64,000 bases of DNA from Wagnerdoeblera intermedia (GCF_042647465.1 NZ_JBHRVN010000004.1), one strand, 5' to 3'. Shown: positions 15,381 to 24,798, counted from the first letter of the stretch. The notes: generated from the letters alone by a model not told the origin. Numbers and translations: made by a program.

Positions 15381-17089
15381 GAAGCGAGCGATTCGATGTT
15401 ATGGGCGTAAAGATCGCCCGCACCTTCGCGCATCTCAGCCAGAAGTGCACCATATTGTGGCAGCAATCGCAGGATAAAGCTGCGCGCCAGCGCGGTGCGT
15501 GCCCCCGTGCCGCCTTCGGCCAGAGCCGCTTTCAGATGAAAATGCGCCCCGAGCACCAGGGCAAAGGCCCGCTGATAGGCGACCGAGCCGGCCAGGCGGT
15601 CGGTCATCTGCTGCGCCAGCAGCGCATCCGTGCCTTCGCGCAGCGATTCCGCGGCCTGCCAGACCGCCCCGGCCAGATCGGGCAGACCGGCGCGGGCAGC
15701 CTCGGCACCCTCTTCGATCTCCTCGATCAGACGGAAGGCAGCCTCGCCCTGATCCATCATCTTGCGGCCCACAAGGTCGGCGGCCTGAATGCCGTTGGTG
15801 CCTTCATAAATCGCGGTGACGCGGACATCGCGCAGGTATTGCGCGGCGCCGGTCTCTTCAATGAAGCCCATGCCGCCGTGGATCTGGATCCCTGCCTGAG
15901 CGACCGCGATCCCGGTGTCGGTGCCATAGCTTTTGGTCAGCGGGGTCAGCAGGGCGGCGCGGGTCTCCCATTCTGCATCGCCGGTGGCGCGGGCCATGTC
16001 GATCGCCACGGCATTGGCCAGCGCAATGGCGCGGGCGGCGAAAAGTTCAGCCTTCATGGTGACCAGCATGCGGCGCACATCCGGGTGGTCAATGATCGCA
16101 CCATGGCTGCCGGCCACGGGTTTGCCCTGCACCCGCTCCATCGCATAGGCCAGCGCATGCTGGTACGCCCCCTCCGCCGCCGAGATCCCCTGGATGCCGA
16201 CGCCGAGACGGGCGTTGTTCATCATGGTGAACATCGCCGCCATGCCTTTATGCGGCGCACCCACCATCCAGCCGGTGGCACCGTCAAACTGCATCACCGC
16301 CGTCGGGCTGCCGTGCAGACCCATCTTATGCTCGAGGCTCACGACCTTCAGGCTGTTGGCCACGCCGGGGTTGCCCTCAGCATCGGGGATATATTTCGGC
16401 ACGATGAAAAGGCTGATCCCCCGGGTGCCGGGCGCGCCATCGGGCAGGCGGGCCAGAACCAGATGGCAGACATTTTCGGCCACATCATGATCGCCCCAGG
16501 AGATAAAAATCTTCTGCCCGGACACCGCATAGCTGCCGTCGCCCTTCGGCTCGGCCCGGCTGCGCAAAGCGCCGACGTCTGACCCGGCCTGGGGCTCGGT
16601 CAGGTTCATGGTGCCGGTCCATTCACCCGAGATGAGTTTTGGCAGATAAAGCGCCTTAATCTCATCAGAGGCGTGATGCTCCAGAGCGTCGATCTGCCCC
16701 TGGGTCAGCAGCGGGTTGAGCTGCAGCGCCAGGCAGGCCGCGCCCATCATGTCATTGACGCAGCTGTTAAGCGTCAGCGGCAGCCCCATGCCGCCAAACT
16801 CCGGATCCGCCGAGGTGCCGACCCATCCCCCTTCGGCGATCTGGCGGTAGCCGTCAGCGAAACCGGGACTGGCGCGGACCACGCCATTCTCCAGCTTCGC
16901 GCCCTGCAGATCGCCGTTGCGATTGAGCGGGGCCAGCACCTCTTCGCTCAGCCGTCCCGCGCCGCTCAGGATCGCATCCACGGTCTCCGGTGTCGCATCC
17001 GCAAAACGCTCTGTCGCACTGACCTGCGCAAAATCAACGACATGATCGAGAATGAAGCGGAACTCTTCGACATTCGCGCGATAGGGCAT
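15377..17089 (-). CDS. Acyl-CoA dehydrogenase, DmdC-like large form
   Basis: 570 residues from the ATG giving M-P-Y-R-A-N-V, with GGAGG upstream; the longer reading to 17182 lacks support. Domains in order: N-terminal helical (about 35-155), middle domain with N-L-T-E-P-Q-A-G-S-D-V-G, C-terminal FAD domain with Q-I-H-G-G-M-G-F and Y-E-G-T-N-G-I-Q, and the extra C-terminal domain of large ACADs such as DmdC (3-methylmercaptopropionyl-CoA dehydrogenase). The catalytic Glu would be in the Y-E-G-T segment. Specific DMSP use cannot be claimed without dmdA/B/D nearby. Coupled to the MBL hydrolase gene. Confidence 0.88.
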   Translation of the reverse strand: MPYRANVEEFRFILDHVVDFAQVSATERFADATPETVDAILSGAGRLSEEVLAPLNRNGDLQGAKLENGVVRASPGFADGYRQIAEGGWVGTSADPEFGGMGLPLTLNSCVNDMMGAACLALQLNPLLTQGQIDALEHHASDEIKALYLPKLISGEWTGTMNLTEPQAGSDVGALRSRAEPKGDGSYAVSGQKIFISWGDHDVAENVCHLVLARLPDGAPGTRGISLFIVPKYIPDAEGNPGVANSLKVVSLEHKMGLHGSPTAVMQFDGATGWMVGAPHKGMAAMFTMMNNARLGVGIQGISAAEGAYQHALAYAMERVQGKPVAGSHGAIIDHPDVRRMLVTMKAELFAARAIALANAVAIDMARATGDAEWETRAALLTPLTKSYGTDTGIAVAQAGIQIHGGMGFIEETGAAQYLRDVRVTAIYEGTNGIQAADLVGRKMMDQGEAAFRLIEEIEEGAEAARAGLPDLAGAVWQAAESLREGTDALLAQQMTDRLAGSVAYQRAFALVLGAHFHLKAALAEGGTGARTALARSFILRLLPQYGALLAEMREGAGDLYAHNIESLAS

Positions 17090-17201
17090 AAGGTCCTCCG
17101 GAGGGCTGCCGGGTTGCAGGACCGGCGGGGCTGTGGCACGGGTGTTTCGCGGGCAGACTAGCCGCTGCCCCGTTCCTCGCAACCGATACGCGGCGTCAGA
17201 T

Positions 17202-18158
17202 ATGCTTACGACCCTACGTCTGAAACCCGATGAAGCGGGTATTTTCCGCGCTGCGGAACTGCTGCGGGCGGGCGGGCTTGTCGCCTTCCCGAGCGAGACG
17301 GTTTACGGCCTCGGCGGCGATGCCCGCAACGATGACGCGGTCGCGGGGATCTATGCCGCCAAGGGCCGCCCCTCCTTCAATCCGCTGATCGTGCATCTGC
17401 CTGATCTCGACGCCGTGCGCCGCTACGCCGAGGTCGGCCCTGAGGCAGAGGCGCTGGCCCGCGCTTTCTGGCCCGGGCCACTGACCCTGGTGCTGCCGCT
17501 GCGCCCCGATGCCGGACTTTCCCCAAGGGTGACGGCGGGCAACAGTTCGCTTGCGGTCCGCATTCCGGCCCATCCGGTGGCGCGGGCCCTTCTGCAGGTC
17601 TCGGGCGTGCCGATGGCGGGGCCTTCGGCCAATCCTTCGGGCCGCATCAGCCCGACCACGGCAGATCACGTCCTCGAAGGTCTCGACGGCCGGATCGCAG
17701 CGGTTCTTGATGGCGGGGCCTGCCAGGTCGGGGTCGAATCGACGATCCTCGCGCCGGGAGAGCCGCCGCAACTGCTGCGGCCGGGTGGCATTTCTGCAGA
17801 AGACATCCTTGAGGTGCTGGGCAGGCTGCCACTGCGCCCGGACCAGGACCCGGCGCGCCCCGTCGCTCCGGGGCAGCTTTCGTCGCATTACGCGCCTGAG
17901 GCCCTCGTGCGCCTGAACGCTGAGACCGCCGGCCCGGATGAGATCTTCATCGGCTTCGGCCCGATCGGGGGGGCGCCCGAACTGAACCTCTCGCCCTCAG
18001 GCGATCCGGCGGAAGCGGCGGCCCGCCTTTTCGCCGTGTTGCGCGCCGCCGACCGGCTGGCCGGGCAGGGGGGGCGCATCGCCATCGCACCGGTTCCGGC
18101 CACGGGGATTGGACTGGCCATCAACGACCGGCTGAAGCGCGCCGCCGCTCCGCGCTGA
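17202..18158 (+). CDS. L-threonylcarbamoyladenylate synthase (Sua5 type)
   Basis: 318 residues: an N-terminal YrdC/TsaC domain with F-P-S-E-T-V-Y-G-L-G and K-x-R-P-S-F-N-P-L, then a linker (P-G-Q-L-S-S-H-Y-A-P) and a C-terminal Sua5 domain, so this is the Sua5 rather than the short TsaC form. It makes threonylcarbamoyl-AMP for the t6A37 tRNA modification. The ATG at 17202 is chosen because conserved sequence starts there. It is divergent from the acyl-CoA dehydrogenase gene. Confidence 0.93.
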   Translation: MLTTLRLKPDEAGIFRAAELLRAGGLVAFPSETVYGLGGDARNDDAVAGIYAAKGRPSFNPLIVHLPDLDAVRRYAEVGPEAEALARAFWPGPLTLVLPLRPDAGLSPRVTAGNSSLAVRIPAHPVARALLQVSGVPMAGPSANPSGRISPTTADHVLEGLDGRIAAVLDGGACQVGVESTILAPGEPPQLLRPGGISAEDILEVLGRLPLRPDQDPARPVAPGQLSSHYAPEALVRLNAETAGPDEIFIGFGPIGGAPELNLSPSGDPAEAAARLFAVLRAADRLAGQGGRIAIAPVPATGIGLAINDRLKRAAAPR

Positions 18159-18165
18159 GATAAAG

Positions 18166-18192
18166 AAAGGCCGGGGACCCCCCGGCCTTTTT
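18166..18192 (+). terminator. Rho-independent terminator after sua5
   Basis: AAAGGCCGGGG (18166-18176) pairs with CCCCGGCCTTT (18180-18190) around a 3-base loop, followed by TT. Being symmetric with A and T tails it can also serve the convergent engB gene. Confidence 0.85.
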
Positions 18193-18210
18193 GCAGCCCT
18201 CAGATCCCGG

Positions 18211-18861
18211 TCAGACCAGCCCGGCGATGGTCGCACGCAGTGTCTCAACGCCCTCACCCTTCTCGGAAGAGGTGATGATGATCTCAGGATAGGCCGCCGG
18301 ATGTTTGGCCAGCGCAGCCTGCACCTGGGCAATATTGGCCTCACGGGTGGCATTATTGACCTTGTCCGATTTGGTCATCACCACCTGGAAGGTCACGGCT
18401 GAGCGGTTCAGAAGCTTCATGATCTCTTCATCGACCGCCTTCACCCCGTGGCGGGTGTCGATCAGCACAAAGGCCCGGCGCAGCGTGGCGCGGCCCGAGA
18501 GATACTGCTTCAGCAGCGCCTGCCATTTGGCCACAATCGCCACCGGAGCCTCGGCATAGCCATAGCCCGGAAGGTCGACGAGATAGCGCTCTTCGCCGAG
18601 TGTGAAGAAGTTGATCTCCTGGGTCCGGCCCGGCGTGTTCGAGGCCCGTGCCAGCGTCTTGCGACCGGTCAGCGCGTTGATCAGGCTGGATTTTCCGACG
18701 TTTGAGCGGCCCGCAAAACAGACCTCAATCCGGTCGGCGGGCGGCATGCCGGACATGGCAACCACGCCCTTGAGAAATTCAACCGGACCCGCAAAAAGCA
18801 GACGGCCTTTTTCAGAAGCTTCAAATTCGGGTTCGGGGGCGAGAGGGAACTTCAGGCTCAT
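18211..18861 (-). CDS. engB: Ribosome biogenesis GTPase YihA/YsxC/EngB
   Basis: 216 residues with G1 G-R-S-N-V-G-K-S-S, G3 D-L-P-G-Y-G and G4 T-K-S-D. EngB is an essential GTPase for 50S assembly. It lies downstream of yidC on the same strand with a 125-base gap, a standard alphaproteobacterial neighbourhood. Confidence 0.95.
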   Translation of the reverse strand: MSLKFPLAPEPEFEASEKGRLLFAGPVEFLKGVVAMSGMPPADRIEVCFAGRSNVGKSSLINALTGRKTLARASNTPGRTQEINFFTLGEERYLVDLPGYGYAEAPVAIVAKWQALLKQYLSGRATLRRAFVLIDTRHGVKAVDEEIMKLLNRSAVTFQVVMTKSDKVNNATREANIAQVQAALAKHPAAYPEIIITSSEKGEGVETLRATIAGLV

Positions 18862-18986
18862 CCTGGGGCACCTTTAAGAGCTTGGGCGGACGGGCCGCAC
18901 GTCAATATGTCAGGGGATCTTATAAATGAGAAGCGGACGCGGGGGCACCCCCTCGCGTCCGCGGCTCGAAAACGGGGCGTCAGCCC

Positions 18987-20870
18987 TTATTTCTTTTTCT
19001 TCTCAGCAGCCCGTTCCGCTTCCGCGGCTTTCTCTGCCAGGGCTTCACGCAGCGATTTGCGTTTCCGCGCGGCTTTGATGTTGCCGAAGATATCGGGCTT
19101 ATGGCCATGGCTGCGCATGATCACATATTGCTGGATGAAGGTGATGATGTTGTTGGTGATCCAGTAAACGACCAGACCCGAGGCAAAACCACCCAGCACG
19201 AACATGAAGATCCAGGGCATCCAGGCAAAGATCTGCTGCTGCATCGGATCAGCCGGGGCCGGGTTCAGCTTCTGTTGCAGCCACATGGTGCACCCCAGCA
19301 GGATCGGAAGGATCCCGATGAAGATCATCGCCAGCATCGAATTCGGCTCAGGCGCTGCCCAGGGCAGGAAGCCGAAGGCGTTGAAGATCGAGGTCGGATC
19401 CGGCATCGAGAGATCCTGGAACACGCCGAAGAAGGGCGCGTGACGCAGCTCGATGGTGACGAAGATCACCTTGTAAAGACTGAAGAAGATCGGGATCTGC
19501 AGCAGCATCGGAAGGCAGCCCGCAGCCGGGTTCACCTTCTTCTCGCGGTAAAGCTTCATCATCTCCTGCTGAAGCTTCTGGCGGTCGTCGCCCACGCGCT
19601 CCTTCAGGGCCTCCATCTCCGGCTGCAGTTCTTTCATGCGCGCCATCGAGACGTAGGATTTATAAGCCAGCGGCAGAACCAGCGCCTTCAGAATGAAGGT
19701 CAGCGCCACGATCGCCCAGCCCATATTGCCGATCAGGCCATTGAGCCAGTGCAGCACTGCAAAGATCGGCTTGGTCAGGAAGAAGAACCAGCCCCAGTCG
19801 ATCGAATCGACAAAGCGCTCAATCTTCTGCTGTGAGGGATCCGCCTCTGCGCCGGTCAGACGCGCAAGGAAGCCCGGATCATTTTCATAGCTGCGAATGG
19901 TCGCCCATTCTTTCGCACCGGCATAAAGGCGGCTCTCGGCGCTCGCCGTCGCACCCGGCTCAACGGTCACCGCCGGAAGACGGGCCTCGGCCTGATAAAC
20001 GTCACGGGCCGGGAAATATTTCTGCACCGAGGTATAGGCCTGACCCGCCGAAGGGATCAGCGCGGTGAGCCAGTATTTGTCACCAAAGCCCAGCCAGCCG
20101 CCCTCTTTCACGTCCGTCGACAGCATCGGCACACCCTCGGTGTCCGAGGTACGCGCGTCCTGCAGGTCGCTGTAATCCGTTTCGGTCAGAATGCCGTCGG
20201 CCACTTCCAGCAGCCCTTCATGCGAGATGAAGAAGCTCTGGTAATCCGTCGGGATCCCGTGACGCGAAATCATGCTGTAGGGCGCAAGGCGAATGGCCTC
20301 AGCACTCTGGTTCTCGACCGATTGGGTGACGGTGAACATATAGTTCTCATCCACCGCAAAAACGCGGCGGAAGGTCTGGCCTTTGGTATTGGCCCACTCA
20401 AGGGTCACCGGATTGCCAGGAGCCAGCACCTCACCCGAGACGGCCTGCCAGGGCGTATTCGGGCCCGGTACATCGTCATGGGTCAGGCTGCCACCGGGGG
20501 CCCAGCCGTAAAGCGCATAAAAGGCGTTCGAGCCATCCATCGGCCGCAGAAGGCGCACGATATCCGAGGCATCGTCGGTGGTCTCGCGGTAATCACGCAG
20601 CTGCAGATCATCGAGACGACCCCCGGTCAGCGCGACCGAGCCGGTCAGACGCGGCGTGTCAAGTTTCAGACGCGCGGTCTCAGGCGCCGGAATGGCGGCG
20701 GTCTCGCCGGTCACACCCGCAAGGGCGGGTGGCAAAGTCTCACCCTGGACTGCGACCGGAGCATTCGGGTCCGTCACCGGGTCTGCGGGAGGAAAAACCA
20801 CAAACCAGACGAGGATCACGAGAAAGCTCAGTGCCGTCGCCAGTATGAGGTTCTTGTTCTGATCGTCCAT
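18987..20870 (-). CDS. yidC: Membrane protein insertase YidC
   Basis: 627 residues: N-terminal membrane helix (about 8-27), large periplasmic P1 domain (about 60-355), then the conserved 60KD_IMP core with the cytoplasmic K-E-L-Q-P-E-M-E loop and further helices, ending in a K/R/E-rich basic tail. The ATG at 20870 is chosen over a TTG two codons earlier because AGGTGG is correctly spaced from it. YidC inserts and folds inner-membrane proteins with or without Sec. The usual upstream rpmH-rnpA genes are not next to it; a hairpin repeat and ubiG lie there instead. Confidence 0.96.
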   Translation of the reverse strand: MDDQNKNLILATALSFLVILVWFVVFPPADPVTDPNAPVAVQGETLPPALAGVTGETAAIPAPETARLKLDTPRLTGSVALTGGRLDDLQLRDYRETTDDASDIVRLLRPMDGSNAFYALYGWAPGGSLTHDDVPGPNTPWQAVSGEVLAPGNPVTLEWANTKGQTFRRVFAVDENYMFTVTQSVENQSAEAIRLAPYSMISRHGIPTDYQSFFISHEGLLEVADGILTETDYSDLQDARTSDTEGVPMLSTDVKEGGWLGFGDKYWLTALIPSAGQAYTSVQKYFPARDVYQAEARLPAVTVEPGATASAESRLYAGAKEWATIRSYENDPGFLARLTGAEADPSQQKIERFVDSIDWGWFFFLTKPIFAVLHWLNGLIGNMGWAIVALTFILKALVLPLAYKSYVSMARMKELQPEMEALKERVGDDRQKLQQEMMKLYREKKVNPAAGCLPMLLQIPIFFSLYKVIFVTIELRHAPFFGVFQDLSMPDPTSIFNAFGFLPWAAPEPNSMLAMIFIGILPILLGCTMWLQQKLNPAPADPMQQQIFAWMPWIFMFVLGGFASGLVVYWITNNIITFIQQYVIMRSHGHKPDIFGNIKAARKRKSLREALAEKAAEAERAAEKKKK

Positions 20871-20985
20871 GGGCAACCACCTGCTATTCTGGTGAGGTGG
20901 TTCAACAGAGAAGGGGCGTCGAGGTCAAGCGGAAAGGCAGCCTGCCCCGCCGCAGCCTGTCTTTTAAGCCGAAACAGGCCCTGTC

Positions 20986-21040
20986 TTTGGCTTTTTTTAA
21001 ATACTCCCGGGGGTGCGGGGGCAGGCAGCCCCCGCGGCGT
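20986..21040 (+). repeat. Dispersed intergenic hairpin repeat, copy 2
   Basis: TTTGGCTTTTTTTAAATACTC, then CCGGGGGT and a hairpin with arms GCGGGGG (21015-21021) and CCCCCGC (21029-21035). It lies just downstream of ubiG and, on the minus strand, reads hairpin then GAGTATTT-A-rich, consistent with termination of ubiG. Confidence 0.7.
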
Positions 21041-21085
21041 AGCCGCCTGTCACGCCCCCCCCCTGCGAAGGACAGGCCACCGGCT

Positions 21086-21823
21086 TCAGACAGGCTTCAG
21101 ACTGGTCGTTGCATAATTGACCGAAAGATCCTTCGCCGACAGGCTCCAGCGCCAGGAAATCGGATTGAAAACCATGCCGCGCCGGTCCACCGGGGTCAGA
21201 CCCGCGCCACGGATCAGCTCATAAAGCTCATCGGGGGTGATGAACTTTGCCCAGTCATGGGTCCCCTTCGGCAGCCAGCGCATCACATGCTCCGCCCCGA
21301 TAATCGCCATCAGATAACTTTTCGGATTGCGGTTCAGCGTCGAGCAGACCATCAGCCCGCCGGGCTTTAACAGATCATGGCAGGCGCGCAGATAGGCGGC
21401 GGGATCCGAGACATGCTCGATCACCTCCATATTCAGCACCACATCAAACTGCTCTCCCGCCTCGGCCAGAGCCTCAGCCGTGGTGTGACGGTAATCGATC
21501 TCGAGCCCCGACTGCGCGGCATGGATCCGCGCCACCGGCAGGTTCTTTTCGGCCGCATCGGCGCCCACAACGGTGGCCCCCAGCCGTGCCATGGGCTCTG
21601 AGAGCAATCCGCCGCCGCAGCCGATATCCAGCAGCCTCAGCCCCTCAAAGGGCTTTTCCGCCTTAAGGTCGCGCCCGAATTCCCCGGCGATCTGCTGGCA
21701 GATGTAATCCAGCCGGCAGGGATTCATCATATGCAAAGGGCGGAATTTACCATTGGTGTCCCACCATTCAGCGGCCATAGCCTCAAACTTTGCCACTTCG
21801 GCGGGGTCGATGGTGCTGCTCAT
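21086..21823 (-). CDS. ubiG: Bifunctional 2-polyprenyl-6-hydroxyphenol methylase / 3-demethylubiquinol 3-O-methyltransferase
   Basis: 245 residues from M-S-S-T-I-D. Motif I is L-D-I-G-C-G-G-G-L-L-S-E-P (about 62-74); W-W-D-T-N-G-K-F-R-P-L-H near the N-terminus and S-T-L-N-R-N-P-K-S-Y-L later are characteristic of UbiG. It carries out both O-methylations in ubiquinone synthesis. The longer reading to 22210 overlaps the divergent peptidase gene and is rejected. Confidence 0.95.
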   Translation of the reverse strand: MSSTIDPAEVAKFEAMAAEWWDTNGKFRPLHMMNPCRLDYICQQIAGEFGRDLKAEKPFEGLRLLDIGCGGGLLSEPMARLGATVVGADAAEKNLPVARIHAAQSGLEIDYRHTTAEALAEAGEQFDVVLNMEVIEHVSDPAAYLRACHDLLKPGGLMVCSTLNRNPKSYLMAIIGAEHVMRWLPKGTHDWAKFITPDELYELIRGAGLTPVDRRGMVFNPISWRWSLSAKDLSVNYATTSLKPV

Positions 21824-21885
21824 CTGCTTGCTCCTTGCGGCGCGGCTTTGATCGGGCCACTTTAGACAGATATACAGGGGAGCCG

Positions 21886-22869
21886 ATGGACAGGACAACC
21901 GCACAGCCGACCGCCTTCGATTATCTTTATCCGGCGATTGAGCCCTTTGACCGGCGGATGATCGAGACAGGCGACGGGCATCGCATCTATGTCGAGCAAT
22001 GCGGCAACCCTCTGGGGCAGCCCGTTCTCGTGGTCCATGGCGGCCCCGGCGGCGGCTGCAGTCCGGCGATGCGGCGCTTTTTTGACCCCGACCATTACCG
22101 GATCGTGCTTTTCGATCAGCGCGGCTGTGGTCATTCGCAGCCCTCGGCCAGCGTGGTGAGGAACACCACCTGGCATCTGGTCTCGGATATGGAAATGATC
22201 CGCGAAACACTCGGGATCGAAGCCTTCCTGCTCTTTGGCGGCTCCTGGGGGGCCACGCTCTCGCTGGTTTATGCCATCACCCATCCGTCGCGGGTCACCG
22301 GGCTAGTGCTGCGCGGGGTCTTCCTGATGGAAGCCTCTGAGCTGGCCTGGTTCTACGGCGGCGGGGCCGGGCAGTTTTACCCCCGCGAATGGGCGCGTTT
22401 CGTGGCGCCTATCCCTGAGGGGGAGCGCGGCAATCTGATCGCCGCCTATCACGCGCGCCTCTTCAGCGGCGATCTGAGCGAGGAGATCCGCCACGCCCGG
22501 ATCTGGGCCGGATGGGAGAACGCACTGGCCTCAGCCCGCCATATCGCGGCGGGCGATGTCCCGGGCGATTACGCAAGGGCTTTCTCGCGGCTGGAGTGCC
22601 ACTATTTCCATAACGCTGGCTTTCTGGAGACGGATGGCTGGATTTTGCAAAATCGCGCGCGCATTGCCCATCTTCCCGCCATCATCGTTCAGGGTCGTTT
22701 TGACATGATCTGCCCGCCGCTTGCGGCGTCGCGTCTGGCCGAAGGCTGGGCGGGGGCGGAGCTGCAGATGGTGCCCATGGCCGGACATGCCATGTCCGAG
22801 CCGGGAATCGCAGCAGACCTGGTCGCCGCCACCAACCGCATGCGCCACCACGCTGAGCGGGCGGGATGA
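21886..22869 (+). CDS. pip: Prolyl aminopeptidase
   Basis: 327 residues, alpha/beta-hydrolase of peptidase family S33. Visible motifs are H-G-G-P-G-G-G (oxyanion region), D-Q-R-G-C-G-H-S, and the nucleophile elbow G-G-S-W-G with Ser120; the acid is in Q-G-R-F-D and the His in A-G-H. It releases N-terminal proline from peptides. The start follows a GGGGA site; the gene is divergent from ubiG. Confidence 0.93.
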   Translation: MDRTTAQPTAFDYLYPAIEPFDRRMIETGDGHRIYVEQCGNPLGQPVLVVHGGPGGGCSPAMRRFFDPDHYRIVLFDQRGCGHSQPSASVVRNTTWHLVSDMEMIRETLGIEAFLLFGGSWGATLSLVYAITHPSRVTGLVLRGVFLMEASELAWFYGGGAGQFYPREWARFVAPIPEGERGNLIAAYHARLFSGDLSEEIRHARIWAGWENALASARHIAAGDVPGDYARAFSRLECHYFHNAGFLETDGWILQNRARIAHLPAIIVQGRFDMICPPLAASRLAEGWAGAELQMVPMAGHAMSEPGIAADLVAATNRMRHHAERAG

Positions 22870-22926
22870 CGGCCACAGCACATCCGGCGCCATAAGCTCC
22901 GGATCTGACGTCTTATTTGTGGAAGA

Positions 22927-23003
22927 TGGTCGGGGCGGAGGGATTCGAACTCTCGACCTACGGTACCCAAAACCGTCGCGCTACCAGGCTGCGCTACGCC
23001 CCG
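22927..23003 (-). tRNA. tRNA-Pro (anticodon UGG)
   Basis: On the minus strand the acceptor CGGGGCG pairs with CGCCCCG; the D arm GCGC...GCGC, the anticodon arm ACGGT-TTTGGGT-ACCGT with anticodon TGG, the T loop TTCGAAT and a genome-encoded CCA (22927-22929) are all present. The T stem (GAGAG with CCCTC) has one A-C mismatch. The C1-G72 first pair is typical of bacterial tRNA-Pro. Reading frames across it on either strand are spurious. Confidence 0.97.
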
Positions 23004-23043
23004 ACTGCCCTCTCCTTAGCGAAGGATTTGCGGCTTGAAAAGG

Positions 23044-23535
23044 TCAGTCGCACGGCCAGGCTGCAGTTTCCTGCGAAAAGGCCGGATGTCGCATCACATC
23101 GCCGGGCTTAATCCCCATGCGCCGGGCATAACCGCCGTTAATTTCCAGCACTGCCAGCACGTTATCTCCGCCGTCGATGATGGTTTCATCCTGAGGCTTT
23201 GCGTTGGAATGAACGTGACGGATCGTGCCGGTCTCATCGGCAAAGATCATATCGAGCGGGATCAGCGTGTTTTTCATCCAGAACTGCCCCGGACCGGGGC
23301 GGTCATAGATAAAGATCATCCCCGCACCCGGGTCGAGATGGTCGCGCCACATCAGACCCCGCGCGCGGGTGGCATCGCTGTCGGCCACCTCAACGCGAAA
23401 CCGCATTTCGCCGGAGGCGCCTTTCAGCTCCACCAGATCGGGGCGGCAGGTTTGTGCGGTGACAGGCGCAGCAGCGCCCGCCAGAAATACGGCAGCCAGA
23501 GCCCCCGTCAGTTGTCGCGTAAAGCAGCTTCCCAT
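23044..23535 (-). CDS. DUF192 domain-containing protein
   Basis: 163 residues with a signal peptide (cleavage near A-A-P-V-T-A-Q, about residue 28). The DUF192 core shows R-A-R-G-L-M-W-R, G-M-I-F-I-Y-D and F-W-M-K-N-T-L-I-P-L-D-M-I-F, the family signature. Function unknown; these are secreted small proteins. Its start overlaps the end of the cold-shock gene by 28 bases, so the two are likely co-transcribed. Confidence 0.88.
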   Translation of the reverse strand: MGSCFTRQLTGALAAVFLAGAAAPVTAQTCRPDLVELKGASGEMRFRVEVADSDATRARGLMWRDHLDPGAGMIFIYDRPGPGQFWMKNTLIPLDMIFADETGTIRHVHSNAKPQDETIIDGGDNVLAVLEINGGYARRMGIKPGDVMRHPAFSQETAAWPCD

Positions 23536-24044
23536 GACAGCACCTGCACGGCCATACGACCGCGCTTCCCTTCGATGATTCTCAGGCCTACGGCTTCGCC
23601 GGGCTGAAGGTCAGCAAAACCTGACTGTCGCAGAATTTCAATATGCACGAAGATATCTTCAGGACGTCCGAACACATTTGCAAAGCCGAAGCCCTTGCCC
23701 TTGTCGAACCACTTAATCCGCGCCGGCTCAATGGCCAGATCGCCGATCCGCTCTGCCATCTCAGGCGAGAGATCCTCAGTCAGCGCCGGCCCGGTGCTCT
23801 CGGGCGGACGAATCGAAATAATTTCAACGGCCTGCGTCCCCCGCGCGGTCCGCTGAATCTCGACATCGATCTCGGCCCCGTCCGCGATCGAGCCCTGTCC
23901 GAAATTACGCAGCACATTTGCATGCAAAAGAATATCCGGTCCGCCTTCATCGCTGACGATGAAGCCAAAGCCTTTTACCGGATCAAACCACTTTACCCGA
24001 CCCTGGATACGTTCCCGATCCAGGATCTTGCTGTTATCTTCCAT
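23508..24044 (-). CDS. Cold-shock protein with two CSD domains
   Basis: 178 residues. Two OB-fold cold-shock domains: the first (about 12-80) with V-K-W-F-D-P-V-K-G-F-G-F-I and I-L-L-H, the second (about 107-175) with I-K-W-F-D-K-G-K-G-F-G-F-A and I-F-V-H. Double-CSD proteins are common in alphaproteobacteria and bind single-stranded nucleic acid. It overlaps DUF192 downstream. Confidence 0.92.
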   Translation of the reverse strand: MEDNSKILDRERIQGRVKWFDPVKGFGFIVSDEGGPDILLHANVLRNFGQGSIADGAEIDVEIQRTARGTQAVEIISIRPPESTGPALTEDLSPEMAERIGDLAIEPARIKWFDKGKGFGFANVFGRPEDIFVHIEILRQSGFADLQPGEAVGLRIIEGKRGRMAVQVLSWEAALRDN

Positions 24045-24195
24045 TGTTCGAGCCTTTTCCCCAGTCTCAGCTCACACTCCGTGGTTGTGCCCTTGCCTGA
24101 TGTGTTAATCAAGGTCAATCGCCAGGAGTTCCGGGGCGCAGCTTTAGGAAAGTTTGCCCCGGCGCAATCTATGCGAAAGAGTGATGCGCAATCCC

Positions 24196-24798
24196 TCAGG
24201 GGTTAAGACGCAAAATTTCCCAAGGGGCTTCAACGCTCTCCCGCCGCCAGCGGAAGCGGTCGTGCAGACGGAAGGCGCCATCGGCCCAGAATTCGACCTC
24301 AAGCGGCGTGATCCGGAAGCCCCCCCAGAAGGGCGGGCGCCTGGGTGACGGGCCCTGCTTCAGAGTGACCTTTGCCACCTCCGCCAGCAGTGTTGCGCGC
24401 GAGTCGAGCGGCTCAGACTGCCGGCTGGCCCAGGCGCCCAGACGCGACTGCAGATTGCGGCTGGCGTAATAGGCATCGGCCTCCGGGCCTTCGCTTCGGC
24501 TGACAAGACCGCGCACCCGGATCTGGCGGCGCAGGCTTTTCCAATGCATCACGAAGGCCGCTTTGCCGCTGGCCTCAATCTCGCGCCCCTTGGCTGAGGT
24601 GTAGTTGGTGTAAAAGGTGAAGTCATCCTCGCCGATGTCTTTCAGAAGCACCATGCGCACATTGGGCAGCCCATCCGCATCCACCGTCGAAAGCGCGATG
24701 GCATTGGGATCATTGGGTTCGGTCTTCTCTGCCTCGGCCAGCCAGCGGCGGGCGATTTCTGACGGGGTTTCCCCTGCGAAAATACCAGTGCGGTCCAT
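24196..24798 (-). CDS. pdxH: Pyridoxamine 5'-phosphate oxidase
   Basis: 200 residues with the FMN-binding R-M-V-L-L-K, F-Y-T-N-Y-x-S-x-K-G segments, R-Q-I-R-V-R-G, the S-R-L-G-A-W-A-S-x-Q-S motif, and the C-terminal P-L-x-V-E-F-W ... R-L-H-D-R-x-x-W signature. It oxidises PNP or PMP to pyridoxal 5'-phosphate. pdxJ, the PNP synthase of the same pathway, is at 59.5 kb in this window. Confidence 0.95.
   Translation of the reverse strand: MDRTGIFAGETPSEIARRWLAEAEKTEPNDPNAIALSTVDADGLPNVRMVLLKDIGEDDFTFYTNYTSAKGREIEASGKAAFVMHWKSLRRQIRVRGLVSRSEGPEADAYYASRNLQSRLGAWASRQSEPLDSRATLLAEVAKVTLKQGPSPRRPPFWGGFRITPLEVEFWADGAFRLHDRFRWRRESVEAPWEILRLNP

Noticed and set aside
22917..23111. Open frames across the tRNA-Pro gene
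   Set aside because: They read through tRNA sequence in antisense, a well-known source of spurious proteins.
24096..24118. FNR/ANR-like box upstream of the cold-shock gene
   Set aside because: TTGAT and ATCAG are six bases apart rather than four, and the second half is imperfect.
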